Positions 36,318 through 44,782 of a DNA stretch of 64,000 nucleotides are shown one piece after another; position 1 is the stretch's first letter, and each line of letters opens with the position of its first letter. The notes under the pieces are model-generated. The model had not been told where the DNA came from. It saw nothing but the letters and a program-made list of their open reading frames with translations, and made no database searches. Location of the stretch: assembly GCA_043721315.1 (NCBI GenBank), contig JAYSQZ010000019.1:129292-193291 (forward strand), given 5' to 3'. Source of the stretch: Elstera sp043721315 (GTDB lineage: Bacteria; Pseudomonadota; Alphaproteobacteria; Elsterales; Elsteraceae). A program made the translations under genes and the position numbers.

Positions 36318-36760
36318 AAGTCGCGCTCGACACCAATGTTCTCGTTTATGCGGAGGGGATCAACGACGGGGTTAAGCGCGATATCGCCCTTAACCTTGTG
36401 CGGAAATTACCGCGCGACACCGTGATCCTTCCCGCTCAGGTTTTGGGCGAATTGTTTAATGTTCTGGTGCGGAAGGCCGGAAAGTCCCGCGCGGATGCGC
36501 GCGACGCTATCTTAAGTTGGCAGGATAGCTTCCCCGTCGTCGCGACCACGCCTGAAGCGATGATAACGGCGACCGATCTTGCCACCGACCATTCTTTCAG
36601 CATCTGGGATGCAGTGATCTTCTCCGTCGCGGTGCAGGCGGAGTGCAGGTTGCTGCTGTCCGAAGACCTTCAGGACGGTTTTACCTGGGGTGGGGTTACG
36701 GTAGTTAATCCTTTTGCCCCGTCGCGCCCCGCGCTTTTGTCCGCCTTGCTGGACGGTTAA
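36314..36760 (+). CDS. vapC: PIN-domain (VapC-type) ribonuclease toxin
   Basis: 148-aa metal-dependent ribonuclease. Acidic residues of the PIN site are seen: Asp6 in KVALDTNVLVYAEG, Glu45 in VLGELFNVLVRKAG, and Asp98 in SFSIWDAVIFSVA. The C-terminal SEDLQDGF gives the fourth. Probable targets are tRNA or rRNA as in other VapC proteins. It ends the three-module TA cluster, and a terminator repeat follows immediately. Confidence 0.92.
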   Translation: MKVALDTNVLVYAEGINDGVKRDIALNLVRKLPRDTVILPAQVLGELFNVLVRKAGKSRADARDAILSWQDSFPVVATTPEAMITATDLATDHSFSIWDAVIFSVAVQAECRLLLSEDLQDGFTWGGVTVVNPFAPSRPALLSALLDG

Positions 36761-36848
36761 GCGGGGCCAACTCCTGAAAAGCAACAAACCCCGCCGAAGC
36801 GGGGCCATACTCCCCAAAAACAACAAACCCCGCCGAAGCGGGGTTTGT
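36761..36848. terminator. Duplicated terminator unit downstream of vapC and of the porin
   Basis: A perfect hairpin ACAAACCCCGC-CGAA-GCGGGGTTTGT (36823-36848) is followed on the minus strand by TTGTTTTTGG, a strong porin terminator. To its left are two tandem units (36761-36798 and 36799-36837) that repeat GCGGGGCCA...CAAACCCCGCCGAA, so the hairpin arm has been duplicated once with small changes. Confidence 0.82.
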
Positions 36849-36902
36849 CTCTGGTCGGGGAAGAGCGAACCCTTCCCCAATCTGAATTTCGGTGAACCGA
36901 AA

Positions 36903-38003
36903 TTAGAAGTCCAGACGCGTACGGAACGTGAAGAGCGTACCGTCGTTCTTCGTTTGACCGGACTTCAGACCAGTGATCTGCGATTCGGCTTCGAACTTCA
37001 CGATGTCAGCTTGCAGCGACAGGCCGGGGGCGAGCTGGTAAGCACCACCAAGACCGATTGCATAATCGGTCGTGTTCTTGGCACCGCGAGCTGCCGGATC
37101 GGTTTCGGTGCGAGCGTAGTTTACGCCAACGCCCCACGGACCAACCACGTAGGTCAGACCGAGCTGCCAACCGAACTGATCATCACCCTTCAACAAGCCG
37201 CTTTCGCCGTTGTTGTAGTAGTGACCGCCAACGGTGAAGCCCTGGTACGAAACCTGAGCACCGAGGTTCCATACAGTGTAATCGCCCTGGGTTGCCTTAA
37301 CGGTTGCCGAAGTATCCTTGGCATTACCGAGATCAAGACCAGCGCCGACCTTCAAGCCAACATCACCGAACTTACCGGTGTAGGCTGCGCCGAGGCCGAT
37401 GATGTCGTTGTAGTTGTTACCGCCAGAGGCGAACTCTGAACGGGTGCTGCTGCGACCAGAAGAACCTTTTTCCGGGGTGTAGCTTACGCCAGCTTGGAAG
37501 CCCGAGAACACCGGCGTGTAGTACACGACCTTGGTGTCAAAAGTGCCTTCATTGTAGTGATAATAGCTATAGCTACCTGTGGATACACCCCAAGCATAAT
37601 CTGCTTGACCGATACCAACGGCAGGAGCTTGAACTTCAAAGTTGCTCGCCGGCGTTACCGTGTCACCGAACTGGACTTGGCCCCAGGAGCCGCCCATGTA
37701 GATGAACTTGCGGTCAGCGCCGACAACATCTTGGCCAACCGAATTTTGGTTGTTACGCAGGCGCGCATCAAAACCATAGGTCAGGCCGTTTTCGGCCTTT
37801 GCTTCGGCCTTCAGGTGCAGACGATAATCAATACGAGCTTCACGCGAAGCTGCGCTGGCTGCATCATCATTCACGAGAATGAAGTCCGAACGAACCGAGC
37901 CGCCGAGCGTAACGGTGAAGGGAGCCTTCGTGGTGACTTGTTGTGCCGAAGCGACGCCAGCCAGAAGAACGAGAGCAGACGTGCCCAGAAGAATCTTTTT
38001 CAT
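36903..38003 (-). CDS. Outer-membrane general porin
   Basis: 366-aa trimeric beta-barrel porin. The signal peptide MKKILLGTSALVLLAGVASA is followed by alternating beta strands (FTVTLGGSVRSDFILVNDD; YGFDARLRNN; WGQVQFGDTVTPAS) and the chain ends in Phe (FRTRLDF) for barrel assembly. Codon use is more restricted than in its neighbours, as in highly expressed genes. The start at 38001-38003 is chosen because it opens the signal peptide; AGGGG lies upstream. The terminator is at 36823-36848. Confidence 0.93.
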   Translation of the reverse strand: MKKILLGTSALVLLAGVASAQQVTTKAPFTVTLGGSVRSDFILVNDDAASAASREARIDYRLHLKAEAKAENGLTYGFDARLRNNQNSVGQDVVGADRKFIYMGGSWGQVQFGDTVTPASNFEVQAPAVGIGQADYAWGVSTGSYSYYHYNEGTFDTKVVYYTPVFSGFQAGVSYTPEKGSSGRSSTRSEFASGGNNYNDIIGLGAAYTGKFGDVGLKVGAGLDLGNAKDTSATVKATQGDYTVWNLGAQVSYQGFTVGGHYYNNGESGLLKGDDQFGWQLGLTYVVGPWGVGVNYARTETDPAARGAKNTTDYAIGLGGAYQLAPGLSLQADIVKFEAESQITGLKSGQTKNDGTLFTFRTRLDF

Positions 38004-38441
38004 TGTCAATACCCCTTGGTGGTACTTAACCCAAAACAAACCCTTCCGGGGGACCACAAAATGACCCACCCCGCTCGGGACAGGCACATAAAACCCCATT
38101 GCCCCACACTGTAGCAAGCCTGCTGTGCAGGAATGATGCGGCTTTTCACGCTCCTGTGACGAAGATGCAACAGTTTGGTCGATAGGGGATTTTGCAGCAG
38201 ATACACAGGCTTAGAGAGCGTTCTTGGGGTAATAGCTTGATTCCTAACCCATTTCACCCGGCTAAAATTGCCGAGAGGGCTTACGAGTTCGGCCCGATCT
38301 ATCATCATATTGGGCAAAAAAGCAGCGACGGAAAGGGGCCGATACCGAACACGCTTTACAAATAGAGGCCCAAAAGCAAACCGCGCCCCAAATTGGAGCG
38401 CGGCATTTTCAGCACTATAGAGAGAAAGCGTTTGGGCGGTG

Positions 38442-38642
38442 TTACGCGCGCCAGAACGGCTTGCTGACTTCGGTGAGGACATCGCCCCGGCTGAGGCCAA
38501 TATCATCAAGGGCGCGCTGGTCGAGCGAGGCCAACTCGCGGCGTTCCTGCCAGCGCGTGTACCAGGCGTTCAGCGTGTCCATCGTAGACCCCGAACGGGC
38601 GGGGGTCGCAAAACCAGTGTTGAGGGTCGAGATGCGAGCCAT
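38442..38642 (-). CDS. DUF1127 small protein
   Basis: 66-aa protein with the DUF1127 motif near its end: WQERRELASLDQRALDDIGL then SRGDVLTEVSKPFWRA. Short DUF1127 proteins in alphaproteobacteria bind RNA or affect phosphate and stress physiology, but this one is untested. A ribosome site (AGGAGC) precedes the ATG. It is transcribed towards the porin but separated from it by 438 nt. Confidence 0.92.
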   Translation of the reverse strand: MARISTLNTGFATPARSGSTMDTLNAWYTRWQERRELASLDQRALDDIGLSRGDVLTEVSKPFWRA

Positions 38643-39425
38643 GATGTAGCTCCTTTCAAGGAGGGGGGTGTTGGGGAATTCGTTGAAACCAAACTACATC
38701 CGCCTCGGCTTATTGTGCAGCGCAATAAAACCGCGCCAGCTTTGCGCGGGTCGCATGGAATAGCAGCCCCCACCAGACTGCATAGTGACAAATCAATGCC
38801 TTATTCGGCGTTGCTCATGCCTTATCGACAGAGTGCGCGCAAGATTCAGGCTTGAAATACAGACCGCGCGACAGAAAAGTGCGCGCATGTGCAAAAACCC
38901 TGTCAACCCCCCGCCCGGTGGCGGTTAGACAGGCTCTCGCAATCGTTAACCTGAAATAAGCTAACAAAGCGTGCTGCGTATGAATCTTCTATGAACGGTG
39001 GGGCAAGGGGGAAGCAGTTTTGCGGGATTATTTTAGTGAAGCCTCCCCGTCCAACCTGCCGTGCAGTCCGTTTGCTGGGCGTTAGACCTCCCCTGTTAGA
39101 AGGTTTTGCCGAGCTAACCGCCCCTTGCCCACCCCTTACTCATACTGTGAACGCAGATATAACGGCGAACATGATTAGAGAAACTGCAATATCTATGCCA
39201 GCGAGGAAACGGCGCAAAACCGCCCTCTTCCCCAACGTGAAGCCGTGTGCAGCGCACAATTTTACAGCACTCTGCGTGGAAAAGAGGCGCAACCGCGCAT
39301 CCCCCCTACGCACGGCTGGTTTGCAGCGGCGGCGGGCCTAGGGTGCGGGCGAGCGCTTGCCAAGCCGCGCCTATCCCCGCAGGCTGAAGTTTACGTTAAG
39401 GTTACTTTTTGCAAAGCGATCCCCA
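38643..39425. other. Intergenic stretch without a convincing gene
   Basis: I find no supported protein in this 780 nt. It should hold the DUF1127 promoter (leftward) and the DUF2889 promoter (rightward). A bulged hairpin, CCTGTCAACC with GGTTAGACAGG, lies at about 38899-38932. Open frames on both strands lack domains and ribosome sites. Confidence 0.45.
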
Positions 39426-40061
39426 ATGCCTCTTTCTCCCGCCACCGCACGCACGCCCTTTCACACCCGCAGCATCACGCTGAACGGCTATCACCGTGCG
39501 GATGGGCTGTGGGATATCGAAGCCCATCTGGTCGATACCAAAGCCTATGCCTTCGATAATGCGTGGCGGGGCCGCGTCGCGCCGGGGGTTCCGGTACACG
39601 AGATGAGCCTACGCCTAACTGTGGACGATCGTTTTACGGTGGTGGCCGTGGAAGCGGTTACGGACCATTCACCCTTCGAGATGTGCCCGGCGATTGTGGG
39701 CAACTTTCAGCGCATCATCGGCCTGAGCATCGGCCCCGGCTGGACGAGAGCGGTGAAAGAGCGCGTGGGCGGCACGCACGGCTGCACGCATCTGGTCGAG
39801 TTGCTGGGGCCGCTCGCCACGGTCGCCTTTCAAACCATCGCGCCCGGCAAGGAACGGCTGAGAGCACTGAAACGCGGCGACGACGGCGGCATAATCGAGC
39901 CGACAGATCAAGACGCCGCCCCCTCCCTCCAACCCGGCTACGGCCCCCGCCGCCCGCCAATCCTCGATACCTGCCACGCGCTTGCGTCTGATAGCCCCGT
40001 CGTGGCGGAGCATTACCCGGCATTTTATACGGGGGGTGCTCAGAGTGTAGCGGGGGATTAG
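39426..40061 (+). CDS. DUF2889 family protein
   Basis: 211-aa protein of the DUF2889 family. Conserved parts include HTRSITLNGYHRADGLWDIE and VKERVGGTHGCTHLVELLGP, with a Cys and His rich motif that could bind a metal. No signal peptide. The start at 39426 removes an unlikely 23-residue basic extension. Function unknown. Its 3' end overlaps the convergent fragment gene by 4 nt. Confidence 0.88.
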   Translation: MPLSPATARTPFHTRSITLNGYHRADGLWDIEAHLVDTKAYAFDNAWRGRVAPGVPVHEMSLRLTVDDRFTVVAVEAVTDHSPFEMCPAIVGNFQRIIGLSIGPGWTRAVKERVGGTHGCTHLVELLGPLATVAFQTIAPGKERLRALKRGDDGGIIEPTDQDAAPSLQPGYGPRRPPILDTCHALASDSPVVAEHYPAFYTGGAQSVAGD

Positions 40062-40252
40062 AGCTTTTCCCGAGCAGGCGGAGGCATCCGTTTTGGGGTC
40101 GGCACGGCCAAGAGGGTTGGCAGATCGGGAAAGGTCAGGTGCGTTTCGTCAACCACCTCACCTGCTTCGGCGCGATGCCACGCGGCGATAAAGCGCGCGC
40201 CCATGCCTTCGATTGATCCGATTGAAACACTCATTGCTCTGGTATCGCTCAT
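40058..40252 (-). pseudogene. Truncated COG4190-like HTH regulator/antitoxin
   Basis: A 64-codon frame reads SIGSIEGMGARFIAAWHRAE, then AGEVVDETHLTFPDLPTLLA and TPKRM. This is the N-terminus of the COG4190 (HVO_A0114-like) transcriptional regulators (IGS.EEMGRRF..AW.RAE.GE.V.E..LTF......LTPKR...), which normally continue for another 60 or so residues with a winged helix. Here the homology ends at TPKRM and a Pro-rich tail follows. No partner toxin is adjacent. It is likely a remnant, though a short product is possible. Confidence 0.6.
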
Positions 40253-40312
40253 CTTTCCCCTCGCTGCGGCGTAATAGCGACAATCAAAGAGTAGAGCTTT
40301 TCAGAGGGCCAC

Positions 40313-41266
40313 CTAAAGCCCCTTCTGGCCCATTTCCAGGAATTTCTCGCGGCGTTGCTGCTTGAGCGCGGCACCCTCCAGCAACAGCAGCGCGCGAAGT
40401 TGGTCTTCGATCAGCGTGCCAACATCGGCGATAATGCTGCCGGGGTCGCGGTGGGCGCCGCCCAAGGGTTCCGGCACAATCGCATCAATCACGCCGAGTT
40501 TTTCCAGGTCTTGCGCGGTAATCCGCAGGGCTTCCGCCGCGTCTTGGGCATTGTCGGAGGAGCGCCAGAGGATCGAGGCGCAGCCTTCCGGGCTGATGAC
40601 CGAGTAAACCGAATGCTCCAGCATGTTCACACGGTTGCCCGTGGCAATGGCAATTGCCCCGCCGGAGCCGCCTTCGCCGATGATCGTGCTAACAATGGGC
40701 ACGGGCGCGTTAAGGCAGGCATCAATTGCGCGGGCAATGGCTTCCGCTTGGCCGCGCGCTTCGGCTTCGATACCGGGATAGGCCCCTGCCGTATCTATTA
40801 AGGTAATGACCGGAAGGTTAAAGCGCCCGGCAAGCTCCAGCAGGCGCACGGCCTTACGGTAGCCTTCGGGCTTGGGCATTCCAAAATTATGTTTAATGCG
40901 CGTGGCCATATCATGACCTTTTTCCTGCGCGATCACCACGCAGCTTTGCCCGCGAAACCGGCCTAGCCCGCCGATAATGGCAGCATCTTCACCGAACGAC
41001 CTATCCCCCGCCAGCGGCGTGAAATCGTCGATCAAGGCCGCGATATAATCGGCCCCGTGCGGACGCTGCGGGTGGCGGGCGACCTGCACCTTTTGCCAGG
41101 CCGTGAGCTTGGCGAAGGTTTGGCGCAAGAGCTTATTAACCTTGCCTTCCAGACGCGCCACCTCTTCGGCGATATTCACCGTATCGTCGGACGCTAGGTG
41201 CCGTAGTTCTTCGATCTTGGCTTCAAGATCGGCAATTGGCTTCTCGAAGTCGAGAAAAGTCCGCAT
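40313..41266 (-). CDS. accA: Acetyl-CoA carboxylase carboxyltransferase subunit alpha
   Basis: 317-aa subunit that, with AccD, transfers the carboxyl group from biotin to acetyl-CoA, the first step of fatty-acid synthesis. It has the RTFLDFEKPIADLEAKIEEL start, HPQRPHGADYI, and the acyl-CoA-binding IGEGGSGGAIAIATGNRVNM. The ATG at 41264-41266 matches the family; an in-frame start at 41329 adds 21 residues. It is monocistronic here. Confidence 0.97.
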   Translation of the reverse strand: MRTFLDFEKPIADLEAKIEELRHLASDDTVNIAEEVARLEGKVNKLLRQTFAKLTAWQKVQVARHPQRPHGADYIAALIDDFTPLAGDRSFGEDAAIIGGLGRFRGQSCVVIAQEKGHDMATRIKHNFGMPKPEGYRKAVRLLELAGRFNLPVITLIDTAGAYPGIEAEARGQAEAIARAIDACLNAPVPIVSTIIGEGGSGGAIAIATGNRVNMLEHSVYSVISPEGCASILWRSSDNAQDAAEALRITAQDLEKLGVIDAIVPEPLGGAHRDPGSIIADVGTLIEDQLRALLLLEGAALKQQRREKFLEMGQKGL

Positions 41267-41370
41267 TGACGGGGATTCTCCGGGTCTATCAGGCTGGCGG
41301 ACCCTGCCTGCGTTCGCCCCGCTTGTCAATCTCGGCGGCTTGTGCGGTTAGATTCCAGCCTTTGAACGTC

Positions 41371-41400
41371 TCAATTAAGAATTGATTGCATTCGCAAGTG
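41371..41400. promoter_or_regulatory. Fur/Irr-like iron-responsive site upstream of hemP
   Basis: The stretch TCAATTAAGAATTGATTGCA and the following TTCGCAAG are AT-rich with the TTGCGAATGCAAT pattern on the minus strand, similar to alphaproteobacterial Fur/Irr boxes. It lies 44 nt before hemP, as expected for an iron-repressed haem-uptake operon. I cannot tell Fur from Irr. Confidence 0.5.
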
Positions 41401-41443
41401 AGCGGCGCTAGGGTTTCCCCATCAATCCCAAGGGGTATTTGCC

Positions 41444-41629
41444 ATGTCCAACCTTGCCGCCGCGCCCAGCGCCTTAGGCCAGCCCGCCGCCCGCGCCGTG
41501 CCGAATGATTTACCGATTCTGAGCAGCCGCGATTTGTTCGCAACGCACCGCGAAGTCCTCATTCAGCACGGCACCGACCACTACCGCCTGCGCTTAACCT
41601 CGACGAATAAGCTCATTTTAACGAAATAG
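41444..41629 (+). CDS. hemP: Haemin uptake protein HemP
   Basis: 61-aa protein with the HemP signature at its C-terminus: EVLIQHGTDHYRLRLTSTNK then LILTK. In Burkholderia and Bradyrhizobium HemP (HmuP) acts as a regulator needed to express the haem receptor. It leads the haem locus and lies 73 nt before the receptor gene. AAGGGG precedes the ATG. Confidence 0.92.
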   Translation: MSNLAAAPSALGQPAARAVPNDLPILSSRDLFATHREVLIQHGTDHYRLRLTSTNKLILTK

Positions 41630-41702
41630 CGCCCCGCCTACCCCCACCCCTGCCAGCCGCTTCGCCAGCACCCGTCTCTTTCTTTCGTGTTGGTGAGTTG
41701 CG

Positions 41703-43871
41703 ATGATTTTCCTCCAGTGCTCGCGCGTGCGGGTTCTTCTCGTTTCGGTGGCGTTGCTGCCTACTATAACCCTGGCGCAAACGCCGCCTCCGGTAACGAA
41801 GCTCGACGCGCTGTCGGTGACAGGCACGCGCACGGAAAAACCCATCGGCGAGGAAACCGGCACGGTCACGGTCATTCCCGAACAAGATTTACGCCGCCGG
41901 GGCGTCCATCGCCCGCAAGAGGCTGTGCGGTACGAGCCGGGGGTTGCGGTGGGCAATCAGCCAACGCGCGCCGGCCAGGGCAATTACACGATTCGCGGCA
42001 TTGGCGGCAACCGCGTGCGGGTACAGGTCGATGGCGTAAAAATCCCAGATTACCCGGCCTCCAACCCCGCCTATACGCGCGATACGGTGGAGTTCGACAG
42101 CCTAAAGCGCCTTGAAATCTTGCGCGGCCCCGGCTCGGCCCTCTATGGGTCCGATGCGCTTGGCGGCGTGGTGGCCTATGTTACGAAAGACCCTGAAGAT
42201 TATCTGAACGAGGTGGGCCGCGATTGGTACATCGGCGGGCGCGGCTCTTACGATAGTTCCGACAAGAGCTTCGGGAAGGCCGCCACTGCCGCAGGCCGCG
42301 TTGGGCCGCTCGAAGGGCTGCTGAACTACACCCGCCGCGATGGTAGCGAGGTGACGAACAAGGGCGCGCTGAAAGCCAATCCGCAAGATTACACCAGCGA
42401 CAATCTGTTGGGTAAACTCAGCGTTGGCGAAAAAAGCAACCGCCTGCGCCTGACGGGGGAATACCTCAAGCGGGAAACCGAGACGAGTATTCTCACCGAC
42501 CGCAGCGCCTCGGTGCTGAACTCGCAAGGGCGCGATACCACGCAGCGCTTTCGCGTTAGCCTCGATCATCGCTATGCGCGGCCCCTCAGCTTCATTGATC
42601 AGCTCGACACAAAACTGTTCTACACCCGCACCAGCCGGGGAGAAGTAACGGAACAGCAGCGCCTCACGTCTGGGTCGCGCCGCGATCGCTACAGCGATCT
42701 CGATTTTCAGCAGGGTATTTTCGGCGGCGAGGTGCAGGCGAAGTCCTCGGCGTCCTGGTTCGGGCTGAACCACGCCTTCACCTATGGCCTGTCGCTGGAT
42801 CAAACCAAAACCGAACGCCCGCGTAACCGCTACGAGCGCACGCTGGCGACCGGAGCCATCACGCAGAGCTTCTCCGGCGGGCCAGGGGTTCCGCCCGAAC
42901 GCTTCCCGAATAAGACCTTCCCCGATACCAAAACCCTGCAAGCCGGGGCCTATGTGCAGGATGAAATCAAAACCGGTGCGTGGACGTTGCTGCCCGCGCT
43001 GCGCTTCGATTACTACAGCCTGAAACCCTCGCCCGATCAGGCGTTCGCCAATACCAACTACCGTAATTTCGAGATTCGAGAGTTCTCGGACACCGCCGTC
43101 TCGCCAAAATTCGGCGCGACCTATAAAATAGATGAGCGGTTTTCGGTGTTCGGCCAATACGCCCACGGCTTCCGCGCCCCGCCCTATGATGATGCCAATA
43201 TCGGCTTCACCAACGGGCCGTCGCGCTATGAGATCCTTCCCAATGGCAACCTGAAGCCCGAAAAAAGCGACGGCGTGGAAGCGGGCCTGCGCGGCAAATT
43301 CCGCGATGGCAGCAGCTTTGCCACGTCGGGCTTCTACAACGCCTACAGCGACTTCATCGAAAGCACCCTGCTGGGCGTTACCCGCGACGGTATTAGCCAG
43401 TATCAATCCCGCAATGTCTCGAAAGCGACCATCTGGGGGCTGGAAGCACGCGGCGACTATCGCTTTCTGCCGGACTGGGGCCTGCACGGTAGCCTTGCCT
43501 ACGCGCACGGCACCAACGACGACACCCATCAGCCGCTCGATAATATCGCCCCGTTCACAGTGCGCGCGGGCCTGACCTACGATCACCCGACGCAAAACTG
43601 GGGCGCGAGCCTAATGGCCAGCCACTACGCTCAGAAGGACCGCGTGAGCAACCCCAGCTTCTACAAAGTCCCCTCGGCCACGCTTCTGGACGTGTCGGGC
43701 TATTGGGATATTACCGAGCAGGTTGGTCTAACCGCTGGTGTGTATAATCTCTTCGATAAGAAATATTATAACGCCCTCGACGTATCGGGCTTCCAAGCCA
43801 ACCGCGCGGACCTGGAACGCTACACGCAGCCGGGCCGGACTTTCCTGGTTGGCCTGTCGGCGCGCTGGTAA
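41703..43871 (+). CDS. hmuR: TonB-dependent haem/haemoglobin receptor
   Basis: 722-aa outer-membrane receptor. Signal peptide (VRVLLVSVALLPTITLAQ) then a plug domain (GVHRPQEAVRYEPGVAVGNQ, IRGIGGNRVRVQVDGVKIPD) and a 22-strand barrel. The FRAPPYDDANIGF and NLKPEKSDGVEAGLRG blocks and the conserved NLKPE region are typical of haem receptors, and the chain ends in an aromatic-like GLSARW. The hmuSTUV genes downstream make haem the most likely ligand. Confidence 0.92.
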   Translation: MIFLQCSRVRVLLVSVALLPTITLAQTPPPVTKLDALSVTGTRTEKPIGEETGTVTVIPEQDLRRRGVHRPQEAVRYEPGVAVGNQPTRAGQGNYTIRGIGGNRVRVQVDGVKIPDYPASNPAYTRDTVEFDSLKRLEILRGPGSALYGSDALGGVVAYVTKDPEDYLNEVGRDWYIGGRGSYDSSDKSFGKAATAAGRVGPLEGLLNYTRRDGSEVTNKGALKANPQDYTSDNLLGKLSVGEKSNRLRLTGEYLKRETETSILTDRSASVLNSQGRDTTQRFRVSLDHRYARPLSFIDQLDTKLFYTRTSRGEVTEQQRLTSGSRRDRYSDLDFQQGIFGGEVQAKSSASWFGLNHAFTYGLSLDQTKTERPRNRYERTLATGAITQSFSGGPGVPPERFPNKTFPDTKTLQAGAYVQDEIKTGAWTLLPALRFDYYSLKPSPDQAFANTNYRNFEIREFSDTAVSPKFGATYKIDERFSVFGQYAHGFRAPPYDDANIGFTNGPSRYEILPNGNLKPEKSDGVEAGLRGKFRDGSSFATSGFYNAYSDFIESTLLGVTRDGISQYQSRNVSKATIWGLEARGDYRFLPDWGLHGSLAYAHGTNDDTHQPLDNIAPFTVRAGLTYDHPTQNWGASLMASHYAQKDRVSNPSFYKVPSATLLDVSGYWDITEQVGLTAGVYNLFDKKYYNALDVSGFQANRADLERYTQPGRTFLVGLSARW

Positions 43872-43876
43872 CGCGG

Positions 43877-44758
43877 ATGTACGGGGTGCGGGCACAACAA
43901 GCGTTGGAGCCAAAAGCGGGCGGGGCTTTTTTGGCCTCCCTGCTGGTGCATGGCGTAGTGATCGCGGGCATTGCCAGCATCCCGGCCTTGCGCCCTAGCC
44001 CGCCCCGGTCTGACTTTATCCCAATGATGCTCATGATTCTGCCCACGCCGGACGTTGTGCCGCTTGAGCACCGTGAGCTTGGCCCCGAACTTGGCCCCGA
44101 GCTTGGCCCCGAGCTTGGCCCCGAACCCGCGCCCCAAACTATCGCGGCATCGGCTCCTGTCGTAATTCCTGAGCCTGTCATCGTGCCGCCCCCGCCTGTT
44201 GAAACCCTGCCTGCTGAAACCCCTTCTGTCGCAATCCCGGCCCCTCGTCCCGGCACGCCACACGGTATGGCCACCCCGCCCCTTGCCCCGCTCGTCCCGC
44301 CGAAACCAAGCGTTGTTGCGGAAAAGCCTGCGCCGCGCAAACCCGCGCCGAAAGCTGTGGTTCCCGCCACCGTCGCGTCGCTAGCCCCTGTTGCAGAACC
44401 TTCGGCAAGCCGCGTGAACAACCTGTCTGACGCCCCAACCCCCGTACCCGCAGCCCCCGCCGCGCCAGTGGTTACAGCCCTGCCTGTGATAACAGAGGCG
44501 CAGTATCGCGAGCGCGTTGCCCCCGTCTTTCCCCCGCGCGCCGCCGCGCTCGATCAACAAGGCGAAGCTGTCGTGCGGGTGCGCGTTGGCCCTGATGGAG
44601 AGCAAGAGGAAGTTTTGCTGTGGCGCAGTTCTGGGTTCGCGTTGCTTGACCGCGCGGCGCTCACCGCCGTCCGCCGCTCCCGCTTCGAGCCTTTCCGCCA
44701 CAATGGCACCGCGCTAGCGGCCTGGGTGGAAGTGCCTGTCCGTTTCACCTTGAATTGA
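43877..44758 (+). CDS. tonB: TonB energy transducer
   Basis: 293-aa periplasm-spanning protein. One N-terminal membrane helix (AGGAFLASLLVHGVVIAGIA) with the SHXXH-like His, a long Pro-rich region (residues 65-190), and a C-terminal TonB domain (VAPVFPPRAAALDQQGEAVV, RRSRFEPFRHNG, then VEVPVRFTLN). It couples the proton motive force to the receptor encoded 5 nt upstream. Residues 67-83 are four ELGP repeats (44075-44122). No exbB/exbD lies adjacent. Confidence 0.92.
   Translation: MYGVRAQQALEPKAGGAFLASLLVHGVVIAGIASIPALRPSPPRSDFIPMMLMILPTPDVVPLEHRELGPELGPELGPELGPEPAPQTIAASAPVVIPEPVIVPPPPVETLPAETPSVAIPAPRPGTPHGMATPPLAPLVPPKPSVVAEKPAPRKPAPKAVVPATVASLAPVAEPSASRVNNLSDAPTPVPAAPAAPVVTALPVITEAQYRERVAPVFPPRAAALDQQGEAVVRVRVGPDGEQEEVLLWRSSGFALLDRAALTAVRRSRFEPFRHNGTALAAWVEVPVRFTLN
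44075..44122. repeat. Four 12-bp tandem repeats in tonB
   Basis: Four units of GARCTTGGCCCC encode ELGP x4. Nearly identical units at DNA level suggest slippage, so the copy number may vary between strains. Confidence 0.85.
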
Positions 44759-44782
44759 TCGTTAACCTTGAGGAACTCCGCG

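Noticed and set aside
38991..39341. Open frame of 116 codons on the plus strand before DUF2889
   Set aside because: Composition and residue order look like chance in GC-rich DNA; no family resemblance and no clear Shine-Dalgarno.
42102..43595. Long open frame opposite the haem receptor
   Set aside because: Antisense shadow; the plus strand has a complete TonB-dependent receptor.
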